64,000 nucleotides of DNA from Paenibacillus harenae DSM 16969 (lineage in GTDB: Bacteria > Bacillota > Bacilli > Paenibacillales > Paenibacillaceae), in assembly GCF_000422465.1 (NCBI RefSeq), contig NZ_KE383842.1, positions 41,040 to 105,039 of the forward strand, read 5' to 3'. This document shows positions 52,428-60,341 of the stretch, piece after piece. The translations under genes were made by a program, and so were the position numbers. The notes below the pieces were generated by a model. The model worked only from the letters and a program-made list of their open reading frames with translations, searched no databases and was not told the origin of the DNA. Positions within the stretch are counted from its first letter, which is position 1; every line of letters begins with the position of its first letter.

Positions 52428-53214
52428 CATTTATCAATTATTGTCGCTGCAAGGTAAGGTTGCGCTCGTAACCGGCGGCGCGGGTTATTTGGGCACGGCG
52501 ATCTGCGAGACTTTGGCGGAGCTTGGCGCTCATGTCATAATTGCCAGCCGGGACCTGAAGAAGTGCGTGCAGAAGGGGAAAGAGATCGAAGGCCGCGTTG
52601 CCGGCTCGAAGACGACGGCAATCGCCTTGGATTTAATGGACAAATCGTCTATCCGCCAATGCTTTCAACAGATCAATGCCGATTTCGGCGGATTGGATAT
52701 TCTCGTGAATAATGCATGGTCCGGCAATAAAAACTCCTTCGAATCCATTACGGACGAAGATTGGCTGTATGACGTTGAAATGAGCATGACCTCCGTCTTC
52801 CGGTGCGTGAAGGAAGCGATGCCCGGTTTAATCGCCAAGAAGGGCGTCATCCTAAACGTTACTTCCATGTATGGACATGTCGCCCCTGACTACCGGATCT
52901 ACGACGGCGTGCAATTTACTAATCCGCCCAGCTACGGCGCGGCCAAAGCCGGCGTAATCCAATTTACTAAATATTTGGCAAGCTTCCTGTCTCCTTACGG
53001 CATCCGGGTCAATTGCCTTAGTCCCGGAGCCTTTCCACACCCGGTTACCCGGCAGCATACCTCATTTATGAAGCAGCTTTCCGGCAAAAATCCAATGAAC
53101 CGGATCGGCGAGCCCGATGAATTAAAAGGAGCGGTTGCCCTGCTTTGCTCAGATGCTTCCAGTTATATGACGGGGCAGAACGTGTGTGTCGACGGGGGAT
53201 GGACGGTATGGTAA
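52420..53214 (+). CDS. Short-chain dehydrogenase/reductase (PtmA-like), first of two
   Basis: The 264-residue NAD(P)-dependent enzyme has TGGAGYLGTAICE near residue 20, LVNNAWSGNKN, the catalytic Ser in LNVTSMYGHVAPDYR and YGAAKAGVIQF (Tyr, Lys), and the ending SSYMTGQNVCVDGG. Overlap of 8 bases with the cytidylyltransferase gene indicates coupling. Cytidylyltransferase-SDR pairs of this kind (PtmB-PtmA) occur in nonulosonic-acid glycosylation loci, so it probably modifies the sugar or its precursor. Confidence 0.88.
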   Translation: MADIYQLLSLQGKVALVTGGAGYLGTAICETLAELGAHVIIASRDLKKCVQKGKEIEGRVAGSKTTAIALDLMDKSSIRQCFQQINADFGGLDILVNNAWSGNKNSFESITDEDWLYDVEMSMTSVFRCVKEAMPGLIAKKGVILNVTSMYGHVAPDYRIYDGVQFTNPPSYGAAKAGVIQFTKYLASFLSPYGIRVNCLSPGAFPHPVTRQHTSFMKQLSGKNPMNRIGEPDELKGAVALLCSDASSYMTGQNVCVDGGWTVW

Positions 53215-54131
53215 TGAAGGTCGGCGTCATCGGGCAGTCCGAGGGCAACGGCCATCCTTACTCCTTCTCGGCTATCCTTAACGGCTACGACTCCGAGAAG
53301 CTGGCAGCCGCCGGCTGGAAGCCGATCCAACATTACCTTGCGAAGCGCGACGCTTCCGAATTCGGATTTGACGGGATCCAAGTGACGCATGCCTGGACGC
53401 AATATCCGGACGCAACGTTAAGCTTGTGCGAAGCGTGCCGCATCCCCAACCGGCTTACCGATTGGCGGGAAATGATTGGAGAGACGGACGCCGTTATCGT
53501 GGCAAGGGACGATGAACAATCGCATCTGGAGCTCGCGCTGCCGTTCCTTGAACGCGGAGTGCCCGTATTCGTCGACAAGCCTCTCACTACGAGCATGGAG
53601 CAGCTTCGCTTATTACGGCCGTATCTGGAGAACGGGCTGCTTATGTCCTGTTCGGGCATGCGGTACGCCGAGGAGCTGGATGGACTTCGCGCCGGCCTCT
53701 CTTCTTACGGCGAGCTGCTGCTGCTGCGCTGCGCGGTCGTCCGTTCCTGGGAGAAGTATGGCGTGCATATGCTCGAAGCCGTTATGCCGTTCATCGGTTC
53801 GAAACCGCAGTCCGTCATGGCGCTGAACGCCGATCATCCGTCGATAGCCGTTACCTTCGAGAGCGGGCTCCTGCTGCAAATTGACTGTCTGGGCGACGCT
53901 CCTCCCGTATTCCAAATCGATGTGTTCGGCAGCCAGAGGCGCGGCGTCTTTCATATCGAGAATAATTTTTCCATGTTTCGCCGGATGCTTTGGCATTTTT
54001 TCCATTCTATTCGAACGGGGATGCCGGCCATTCCGGCGGAGACGACCCTGACCATCATGCGGATACTGGCGGCCGGCCGCCGCTCCGTGGAAGAAAGGAG
54101 AAATGTGAAGCTAGATGAATTCTCATTATAA
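53208..54131 (+). CDS. Gfo/Idh/MocA-family oxidoreductase, first of three
   Basis: The ~307-residue protein has an N-terminal Rossmann fold whose loop is atypical (VGVIGQSEGNGHPYS instead of GxGxxG), then DAVIVARDDEQSHLELALPF and the family hallmark VPVFVDKPLT, with the catalytic Lys. The C-terminal sheet domain is short. ATG 53208 overlaps the SDR stop (next ATG 53214 is in frame). The 3' end overlaps the next gene. Gfo/Idh/MocA enzymes oxidise sugar hydroxyls, and in this operon it likely acts on a nucleotide- or free-sugar intermediate. The altered dinucleotide loop may mean changed cofactor binding. Confidence 0.8.
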   Translation: MVMKVGVIGQSEGNGHPYSFSAILNGYDSEKLAAAGWKPIQHYLAKRDASEFGFDGIQVTHAWTQYPDATLSLCEACRIPNRLTDWREMIGETDAVIVARDDEQSHLELALPFLERGVPVFVDKPLTTSMEQLRLLRPYLENGLLMSCSGMRYAEELDGLRAGLSSYGELLLLRCAVVRSWEKYGVHMLEAVMPFIGSKPQSVMALNADHPSIAVTFESGLLLQIDCLGDAPPVFQIDVFGSQRRGVFHIENNFSMFRRMLWHFFHSIRTGMPAIPAETTLTIMRILAAGRRSVEERRNVKLDEFSL

Positions 54132-54939
54132 GTCCATGTTTGAGTTAAAGGGAAAAACGGCAGTCGTCACGGGCGGCATCGGCATACTCGGCAGAAGGAT
54201 ATGCGCGGGACTCGCGGAATGCGGGGCGAATGTGGCCGTCATCGATTTGGACGAAGCCGCGGCCTCCGCGTTCGCGGCTGAGCTCAGCGTAAGCTACGGA
54301 ACCGTCTGCCGCGGTTACGGCTGCGACATCACTTCGGTCGATGAGGTTCGCCGGGAAGCGGAACGTATCTTTCAGGATTTCGGTAAAATCGATATTTTGC
54401 TTAACAATGCGGCAACCAAATCCTCCGATCTGGACAGCTTCTTTGCTCCCTTCGAGCAGTATTCTCTGAAGCAGTGGAGGAAAGTGATGGACGTTAACAT
54501 CGACGCCATGTTTCTCGTTGCGCAAGCCGTCGGGAAATATATGATTCTTCAGGGTACCGGCGGGTCCATCATACAGACGGCGTCGATATACGGTATGCTC
54601 GGACCGGATCATCGCGTATACGAAGGCTCCTCTTTCATGGGGCGTCCCATTAATTCGCCTGCCGTCTATTCAGCATCGAAAGCGGCCGTGTACGGCTTGA
54701 CCAGATACCTGGCTACCTATTGGGCCGGTCACGGTATTCGGGTTAATGCCGTTACGCCGGGCGGAATCGAGAGCGGTCATAATGACACCTTTCAGCAAAA
54801 GTATGCGGCAAGGACTCCTCTCGGCCGGATGGCCAGACCGGATGAAATCGTCGGAGCCTTTATATTCCTGGCATCGGACGCCTCAAGCTACGTAACGGGC
54901 CAAAACATTATTATCGACGGCGGTTTAAGCGCGTGGTAA
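54115..54939 (+). CDS. Short-chain dehydrogenase/reductase (PtmA-like), second of two
   Basis: The 274-residue protein has TGGIGILGRRICAGLAE, DIDILLNNAA-type motif KIDILLNNAATKSS, Ser in IQTASIYGMLGPDHR, the Tyr/Lys pair in YSASKAAVYGLTR and the ending SSYVTGQNIIIDGGLSAW. It is clearly a paralog of the SDR at 52420 (shared YG-P-R-Y/VYxG segment), so the two probably catalyse related steps. It overlaps the preceding dehydrogenase gene by 17 bases. Confidence 0.88.
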   Translation: MNSHYKSMFELKGKTAVVTGGIGILGRRICAGLAECGANVAVIDLDEAAASAFAAELSVSYGTVCRGYGCDITSVDEVRREAERIFQDFGKIDILLNNAATKSSDLDSFFAPFEQYSLKQWRKVMDVNIDAMFLVAQAVGKYMILQGTGGSIIQTASIYGMLGPDHRVYEGSSFMGRPINSPAVYSASKAAVYGLTRYLATYWAGHGIRVNAVTPGGIESGHNDTFQQKYAARTPLGRMARPDEIVGAFIFLASDASSYVTGQNIIIDGGLSAW

Positions 54940-54955
54940 GAAAGGAGGAAATAGT

Positions 54956-55936
54956 ATGACTCTGCCAAACATTGCGATCATCGGTGCCGGCAACATCGGC
55001 AGCCGTCATCTGCAGGCGCTTGCTCTTCTCGGGCATACGATAGCCGTCTGGGTCGTCGATCCTTCGGTTCAGTCGCTGCAGAGAGCCAAGCTTTTTTATC
55101 AACAGGTTGCGGTTGCTGCGAGCGCACCGTCTCCGAAGTTTCTAACCGCTATCACCGGACTGCCGGATGAATTGGATGCCGTCATCGTTGCAACAAACAG
55201 CGGTATTCGGCGTGCGGTTATCGAACAGCTGCTTGCAGCCAAAAAAGTGAAGCATTTGATATTGGAAAAGATATTGTTTCAGAATCCGGAAGATTACAGC
55301 GCAGTGGAAGAGCTGCTCAGAGCAAAGAAGGTATCGGCTTGGGTGAACTGCCCGATGCGGATGCTCCCGTTCTACCGGCAGTTGAAAGCAAAGCTGGATC
55401 CCGCTGCAAAAATGAAATACCAGGTAAGCGCATCGTTCTTAGGCATTGGCACTAACGCGATTCATCATTTGGACTTAGTGGCTTATTTAACGGATTGTTA
55501 TTCCTTCACGTTGAACGGCAGCAAGCTTAGCGACCGCTTGCTGGGAAGCAAGAGACCGGGCTACGTGGAATTCGCCGGAACGCTGGAAGCCAGATCCGAC
55601 AAGGCGTTTATCTCGATTACCTCGCATGCCAAAGGGGAGACCCCCATGCTTATTCATCTGGCAACCGACACCTTCCACTGCTTGATTCGATCGAGCGAGC
55701 ATAAGGCTTGGATCGCCGAAGCCGGGCATAATTGGTCCATTACCGAAATGAACTATACCGAGCCGCTTCAAAGCCAGCTTACTCATCTCGCGATCCAGCA
55801 GCTTCTTAACAGCGGCAGCTGTGAATTGACGCCCTACTCCGCATCTACCGGACTGCATCTTCCTCTAATTACCGCGCTCACGGAAAAATACCAATCGATC
55901 GTACCTGGAGGGGTGATGGCATGTCCGATCACTTGA
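54956..55936 (+). CDS. Gfo/Idh/MocA-family oxidoreductase, second of three
   Basis: The 326-residue protein has a canonical NAD(P) loop IAIIGAGNIGSRHLQAL, LDAVIVATNSGIRRAVIEQL, and EKILFQNPEDY in place of EKPxxxxxxE, so the conserved Pro after Lys is missing. The C-terminal half carries IGTNAIHHLDLVAYL, with the family His. ATG 54956 follows AAGAAAGGAGG at good spacing. It overlaps the next gene by 16 bases. A sugar dehydrogenase role in the same pathway is inferred. Confidence 0.82.
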   Translation: MTLPNIAIIGAGNIGSRHLQALALLGHTIAVWVVDPSVQSLQRAKLFYQQVAVAASAPSPKFLTAITGLPDELDAVIVATNSGIRRAVIEQLLAAKKVKHLILEKILFQNPEDYSAVEELLRAKKVSAWVNCPMRMLPFYRQLKAKLDPAAKMKYQVSASFLGIGTNAIHHLDLVAYLTDCYSFTLNGSKLSDRLLGSKRPGYVEFAGTLEARSDKAFISITSHAKGETPMLIHLATDTFHCLIRSSEHKAWIAEAGHNWSITEMNYTEPLQSQLTHLAIQQLLNSGSCELTPYSASTGLHLPLITALTEKYQSIVPGGVMACPIT

Positions 55937-56892
55937 GCTCCGAACTTCTGCTCATAGGAGCGGGGAAAATGGCGGCAGCCTATGCGAGAGTATTTCGTGC
56001 GATGAACCGGAGCATGCTCGTCATTGGCCGCGGACCGCAATCCGCCGTACAGTTCGAGCGGGAGACCGGCATTCCGCCTATAACCGGCGGCCTTGAGACC
56101 GGGCTGTCGCAAATCAATCGCCTACCTGAAACGGCAGTGGTTGCGCTGCCGGTCGAGGGGCTCGCGGAAGCGGCGTTATGCTTGCTAAGCCGCGGCGTGA
56201 AACGTCTGCTGCTCGAAAAGCCGGGCGCTTTGAACGGGGGCGAGCTGCACAGCATCCGGGAAGCAGCAAAGGCCGTACAAGCGGAAGTATTCATCGCTTA
56301 CAACCGGAGGTTCTACGCGTCGACAAGAAAGGCGATCGAGCTCATCGAAGAGGATGGCGGCGTCAGCTCCTTTCACTTCGAATTCTCGGAGTGGAGCCAT
56401 CTCATTGCCCGGTCGGCCCAATCGCCGGAAGTGAAAAAACAGTGGTTCCTCGCGAATTCGACGCATGTGGCGGACCTGGCATTCTTCCTTGGCGGACCGC
56501 CCCGCACGATGAACTGTTTTATCTCGGGAGCCTTATCCTGGCATCCTGCGGCAGCTGCCTTCAGCGGCGCAGGTTCCACGGATACGGGCGCATTGTTCTC
56601 GTATCACGCGAATTGGATAGCGCCCGGCCGCTGGGGAATCGAGCTGATGACCCGAAAGCGCAGATTAATCATGAGACCGTTAGAGCAGCTGTATGTTCAG
56701 CAAATCGGGAGTACGGCAGCCGAGCAGGCCGAGCTGGAGGACGAAATTGACCTGCTCTATAAACCGGGGCTCTACCGTTTGGCGGCAGCTTTCCTCGACC
56801 AGTGCGACCCCTCCTCGCTCATAACGATTGGTCAGCAATGCGATTGGCACGACAGGTTCTACGCACCGATGATTGGTGCCGGGAATCTATAA
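55921..56892 (+). CDS. Gfo/Idh/MocA-family oxidoreductase, third of three
   Basis: The 323-residue protein has the loop LLLIGAGKMAAAYARVF, VKRLLLEKPGALNGGEL with the catalytic Lys-Pro, YNRRFYASTRKAIELIE, and THVADLAFFLGG for the substrate site. It differs from the other two dehydrogenases enough to act on a different intermediate. The gene ends 24 bases before the SpsB-like gene of the same operon. Confidence 0.82.
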   Translation: MSDHLSSELLLIGAGKMAAAYARVFRAMNRSMLVIGRGPQSAVQFERETGIPPITGGLETGLSQINRLPETAVVALPVEGLAEAALCLLSRGVKRLLLEKPGALNGGELHSIREAAKAVQAEVFIAYNRRFYASTRKAIELIEEDGGVSSFHFEFSEWSHLIARSAQSPEVKKQWFLANSTHVADLAFFLGGPPRTMNCFISGALSWHPAAAAFSGAGSTDTGALFSYHANWIAPGRWGIELMTRKRRLIMRPLEQLYVQQIGSTAAEQAELEDEIDLLYKPGLYRLAAAFLDQCDPSSLITIGQQCDWHDRFYAPMIGAGNL

Positions 56893-56916
56893 AATAAGAA
56901 GAAGAAGGTGCGTTTC

Positions 56917-58464
56917 ATGTACGGTGAAGAGAAGTTAAATGCTCATAATACGCTGCGCTACGGCTTGACGAAGGAGTTTTTCGAACAGTTCAAATCGCTT
57001 CGTTATAAGGGGATAGAAATCCCCCTTACACTTATCAGGTCCTTCCATGTTTATATTAAAGATTATGTGATCGCGCAGAAGTCGAATACGGCGCTGGCGG
57101 CCCGGTACAGAGCGAAGCATAAGCTCGTTACGATGCGCAACGTGCAGACCGCTCTTGTTCGCAAACCCAAGATCGAACGAAATCTAGCGAAGATCAGCCA
57201 TCGCACGACGACGATGATGCCCGCGAAGCTGGTCGACTTCGCTCTGGATAAGATGAAGTCACAGCCTGTTGTACTCGTTGTAGCCGATAAGAAGGACCTT
57301 GAGGCTCTAAAAGGGAAACGGCTGCCGCGCAGCTTTAAAAAGTTTGACTATCACCAAGCGATGAGATCGCAGAGGGTAGCTGCGAAGACCAATCAGAATG
57401 TAAAAAGAATCATTTATCAGCTAGTCAGGAAAAATACGGCTCATCCTATTTTCGGAACAAGCGCATTTTCGAAGTGGCTCTATACGCAATCGATCAAATC
57501 GATAAAAATAATTAACACCTTAGAGCACTTCATCCGCAAAAATCCGGTCGGAGTAATGATCGATCATGTGGAAATTGTAAATCCGGGCACGACACTGGCT
57601 TTATTAGCCAATAAATTCAATCTCCCGTATGTAAATATTCCGCAGCTGCTGATCGCAGACCGCTCGCTCATACCGACAAGAGCTTCCTATCACTTTGTAT
57701 GGGGCAAGAATTATAAGGAATGGCTGCAAAGAAGAGGCATACACTCGTCGAAAATTAAAATGACCGGAAATCTAAGATTTCAATACGAGAAGCAATCGGC
57801 ATCTCAACCGAAGGCGGCGTTCCTGGACCGGCACCGTATTCCATCCAGCCATAAGATTCTGGTCTATACGAGCCAACCCTTCGATGGATCGGTCAACGCA
57901 GAGATTATGCGATGGATAGACGGCGCGGCGAAGCCTGATTTGCCAGTGACGATCCTTATAAAGCCGCATCCCTATGATACTTTTGACTATTCGGGCTACA
58001 CGGCCTCCAAGAACGTGAAGCTTCTATCCAAGGATGAAGATCTGTACGCAGCGCTCCGGGCGGCTGATGCGGTCATGACGATATCCTCCAATACCGCTAT
58101 TGAGGGTGCGCAGCTGAACAAAGGGATAATCGTGCTGCAGCCGCAGATGCCCTACAATTACGACCATCATAACAATGATTTCAACGAGCATTTGGCGCAG
58201 GCGTCCGCGGGACTGGTCGCAAAAAACGAAAGGCAGCTAAGCAGTTATATTAGCAGATATGTTCGCAGCGAGAAGCTAAGAAGCTTATTAGTGGCAAGAG
58301 CCAAACAGTTCTTGAGCAAAACGCTTCAATTGACAAAAAAACCTTCGGATATGACGTATCGGGTTATTCGCAATCTGATTGCGCAGAAGAGACCCGTATC
58401 AAGGGCCGTCCGCGTCAAGCTTTCCCGAAAAAGAAGATTGCTCCTGAAGAGACGGAGAGGCTAG
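56917..58464 (+). CDS. SpsB-like surface polysaccharide biosynthesis protein, paralog of 50042-51499
   Basis: The 515-residue protein starts MYGEEKLNAHNTLRYGLTKE. ATG 56917 follows AGAAGGTG; the GTG at 56908 overlaps that site. It shares the WGKNYKEWLQRRGIHSSKIK segment, LVYTSQPFDGSVN, ILIKPHPYDTFDY and AVMTISSNTAIEGAQLNKG with its paralog. The C-terminus is a Lys/Arg-rich tail (VKLSRKRRLLLKRRRG). As last gene of the sugar-nucleotide operon it is the candidate transferase that uses the CMP-activated sugar. Confidence 0.85.
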   Translation: MYGEEKLNAHNTLRYGLTKEFFEQFKSLRYKGIEIPLTLIRSFHVYIKDYVIAQKSNTALAARYRAKHKLVTMRNVQTALVRKPKIERNLAKISHRTTTMMPAKLVDFALDKMKSQPVVLVVADKKDLEALKGKRLPRSFKKFDYHQAMRSQRVAAKTNQNVKRIIYQLVRKNTAHPIFGTSAFSKWLYTQSIKSIKIINTLEHFIRKNPVGVMIDHVEIVNPGTTLALLANKFNLPYVNIPQLLIADRSLIPTRASYHFVWGKNYKEWLQRRGIHSSKIKMTGNLRFQYEKQSASQPKAAFLDRHRIPSSHKILVYTSQPFDGSVNAEIMRWIDGAAKPDLPVTILIKPHPYDTFDYSGYTASKNVKLLSKDEDLYAALRAADAVMTISSNTAIEGAQLNKGIIVLQPQMPYNYDHHNNDFNEHLAQASAGLVAKNERQLSSYISRYVRSEKLRSLLVARAKQFLSKTLQLTKKPSDMTYRVIRNLIAQKRPVSRAVRVKLSRKRRLLLKRRRG

Positions 58465-58488
58465 TTTTCAGTGGTAATAGGCGCAACA

Positions 58489-58528
58489 CGCCTTGCAGCG
58501 TCAGCCGACTGCCTGCAAGGCGGCTTTT
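58489..58528 (+). terminator. Intrinsic terminator of the cytidylyltransferase operon
   Basis: CGCCTTGCAG (58489-58498) pairs with CTGCAAGGCG (58513-58522), followed by GCTTTTCTTCC. It marks the end of the seven-gene operon. Confidence 0.8.
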
Positions 58529-58693
58529 CTTCCAAAAGCGATTCCCGGACGGTATCGCTCCCGGCGAGTTTCATCTCGTTCGCTGAGAGCTAATTAGAGA
58601 CTGAGCGAACCGGTACGCGCAAATTCAAACCTATTACTGGAAGAGACGCCGGATAAACGGCCGCTAAGGCCATTAATGTTGTTTGATAACAGG

Positions 58694-58750
58694 AAATAAA
58701 AAAACGTTAGGATGCGGGTCCGCTCGCTGCGGATCCGGCATTCCTAACGC
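58694..58750 (-). terminator. Intrinsic terminator of the YheC/YheD gene
   Basis: On the minus strand CGTTAGGA and TCCTAACG close a long GC-rich hairpin with inner pairing (CCGGATCCGC, GCGGACCC) and are followed by seven T. It is 16 bases past the stop codon. Confidence 0.85.
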
Positions 58751-58766
58751 TATGCTTCGCTCGGGC

Positions 58767-59861
58767 TTAATTGCGGGCATCGAGCAAATATTTGGCGTAA
58801 GCCATCGGATTCTCATAGGTGGCTGTCCATTCTCTCAGCATGCCGGCATCCCGGAAGCTGTACCGTTGATCCTTGCCGTTGCATTCTATGAACATCGGGA
58901 AACCGTCTGCCGTTATTGCTATATCAAGTCCCAAGTCCGCCAGATGAGGCAGCTTCTTCGACAAATAGGATGCGATATTCAGAGAGAGCCTGTTAATATT
59001 AGCAACGACCTCTTGATAGGATAGGTGAGGATAATCATTGTAGAGAATGGTATGAAGCTGTCTGGTTTTGCCGCCTTGAGCCACGTTCGTTACGAAGGCG
59101 TTCTCAGGAGCAACTTTCGCGACAATGCCTGTTATATTCCAGTTACCGTCACCGGCGCGTTGGACGGATACGCGTAAATCGAAGGGGCGTCCCTGATAGG
59201 TTGCGAGGGGCAAGCGCTTCTGAACGATATGAAAGGATCGCCGAATACGGCTGCGAAGCACGGAAGGAAGCCTCGTACCTTTCCATTCGACGGTGCGCCA
59301 CTTCCGGTTATTTCTTGACAGCAGAGAGGGATAGGTTAGCTTCCAGCCTGCATTCGTACGGTCAATCTTCATAATCCCCCGGCCGATACTGCTGTTATTT
59401 GGCTTTATGATGAGCGAATCATATTTTTTCATCATCTGCATGACGGCACGAGGCGTCGCTTTCCGCGTCTCGGGCAAATGAGGCTGTAGATCCGTTTTTC
59501 CCATGAGCAATCGATGAATATACAGCTTGCCGTACCGGTTGCGGCGGTTGAATAGCTGGGAGTTACCCGGAAGCAATGCGGCAAGACGGCGATTCATTCG
59601 GTTGGTTGAAAGGATGATCCGGTTGTGAATGATCCGCGGCACGGCAACCGATTGCCTGCTAAAGTCATTGTTTCTGCAGATTATTGCCGTTACCGTCGAC
59701 CGGTGTGAGCGCAAGTCGCTCAAGCGGAAGAAGCAGGGAGTGAAGCCGTATTTTTTCCCCGCTTCCACATAGAGACGCACCTCTTCGTAATCCCTCATGC
59801 CTGAGAGGATCTTTCCGTGCAACCTATTACTTACGAGTATGCCCACGAGGGGGGGATACAT
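58767..59861 (-). CDS. YheC/YheD-family spore-coat-associated ATP-grasp protein
   Basis: The ~364-residue protein has an N-terminal domain starting YPPLVGILVSNRLHGKILSG and an ATP-grasp fold: SLIIKPNNSSIGRGIMKI, FHIVQKRLPLATYQGRPFDL (the QxxIxL..GxxFDxR motif), and DLGLDIAITADGFPMFIECN with metal-binding residues. YheC and YheD associate with the Bacillus endospore coat; ATP-grasp enzymes ligate carboxylates to amines or thiols, but the reaction here is unknown. ATG 59861 is seven bases after AAGGAGG; the frame extends to 59882 across that site. A CATATACTA box lies 52 bases upstream. The gene is alone between two terminators. Confidence 0.9.
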   Translation of the reverse strand: MYPPLVGILVSNRLHGKILSGMRDYEEVRLYVEAGKKYGFTPCFFRLSDLRSHRSTVTAIICRNNDFSRQSVAVPRIIHNRIILSTNRMNRRLAALLPGNSQLFNRRNRYGKLYIHRLLMGKTDLQPHLPETRKATPRAVMQMMKKYDSLIIKPNNSSIGRGIMKIDRTNAGWKLTYPSLLSRNNRKWRTVEWKGTRLPSVLRSRIRRSFHIVQKRLPLATYQGRPFDLRVSVQRAGDGNWNITGIVAKVAPENAFVTNVAQGGKTRQLHTILYNDYPHLSYQEVVANINRLSLNIASYLSKKLPHLADLGLDIAITADGFPMFIECNGKDQRYSFRDAGMLREWTATYENPMAYAKYLLDARN

Positions 59862-59912
59862 GGCGGAACCTCCTTGATTCAATTACGATAGTCTTACAAA
59901 GTAATCGCTATA

Positions 59913-59921
59913 TAGTATATG
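59913..59921 (-). promoter_or_regulatory. Mother-cell sigma-like -10 box before the YheC/YheD gene
   Basis: On the minus strand CATATACTA fits the CATANNNTA pattern. An ATATC string 17 nt upstream is a weak sigma-E-like -35. Position ~50 bases before the start codon is reasonable. Confidence 0.4.
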
Positions 59922-59965
59922 AAGAAGATTGCAAGATGATATGGTTGGATTTCTCACTTTTTTGC

Positions 59966-60154
59966 TTAACTATCGTAAATTTTGCTATAGAGGCCCAAAG
60001 ACTTGGCTTTTTCCTTTCCATTTCTGGTGAAGGGAAAGTAATGCCAGCCGTCGTCCGTATAACCAAAGGATTGCCAGTCACGGCACTTGTCCAGCTCGAC
60101 GATGACGATCTTGGCGCGGCTGTACACAGCGGCCATACCTATTGGAATATTCAT
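59966..60154 (-). CDS. Small uncharacterised protein (62 residues)
   Basis: ATG 60154 is preceded by AAGGGGGTG at good spacing, and the reading frame is closed at 59966. A longer frame to 60265 lacks a binding site. The product (MNIPIGMAAVYSRAKIVIVE, then DKCRDWQSFGYTDDGWHYFP) is a mixed-charge soluble protein without membrane segment or signal peptide. I do not recognise it. A sigma-K-like promoter 40-70 bases upstream and the neighbouring YheC/YheD gene suggest expression in the mother cell during sporulation. Confidence 0.6.
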   Translation of the reverse strand: MNIPIGMAAVYSRAKIVIVELDKCRDWQSFGYTDDGWHYFPFTRNGKEKAKSLGLYSKIYDS

Positions 60155-60193
60155 ATATAGCACCCCCTTGACACTTCTATTATTGTTTATTTG

Positions 60194-60222
60194 TATTATA
60201 TGTATCGGTTTGATAGATTGTA
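60194..60222 (-). promoter_or_regulatory. Sigma-K-like promoter of the 62-residue ORF
   Basis: On the minus strand TACA (60222-60219), a 16-nt spacer and CATATAATA (60202-60194) fit mACm-N16-CATANNNTA with one mismatch in the -35. The -10 ends 39 bases before the ATG at 60154. Confidence 0.55.
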
Positions 60223-60288
60223 TGGTTTGTCCCCTACCTCCTCCTGAAAATCTGCTATTGTCCATCCTTTAAGAGATAATGGACACGG

Positions 60289-60317
60289 CAAAAGAGAGGT
60301 ATTTGCCTGCAAATACC
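60289..60317 (-). terminator. Intrinsic terminator of the deacetylase operon
   Basis: GGTATTTGC (60298-60306) and GCAAATACC (60309-60317) form a 9-bp stem. On the minus strand CTCTTTTG follows. The tight loop may open by a pair or two. Confidence 0.6.
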
Positions 60318-60341
60318 CCTCCTGCATCTTGTATTTCCGGT

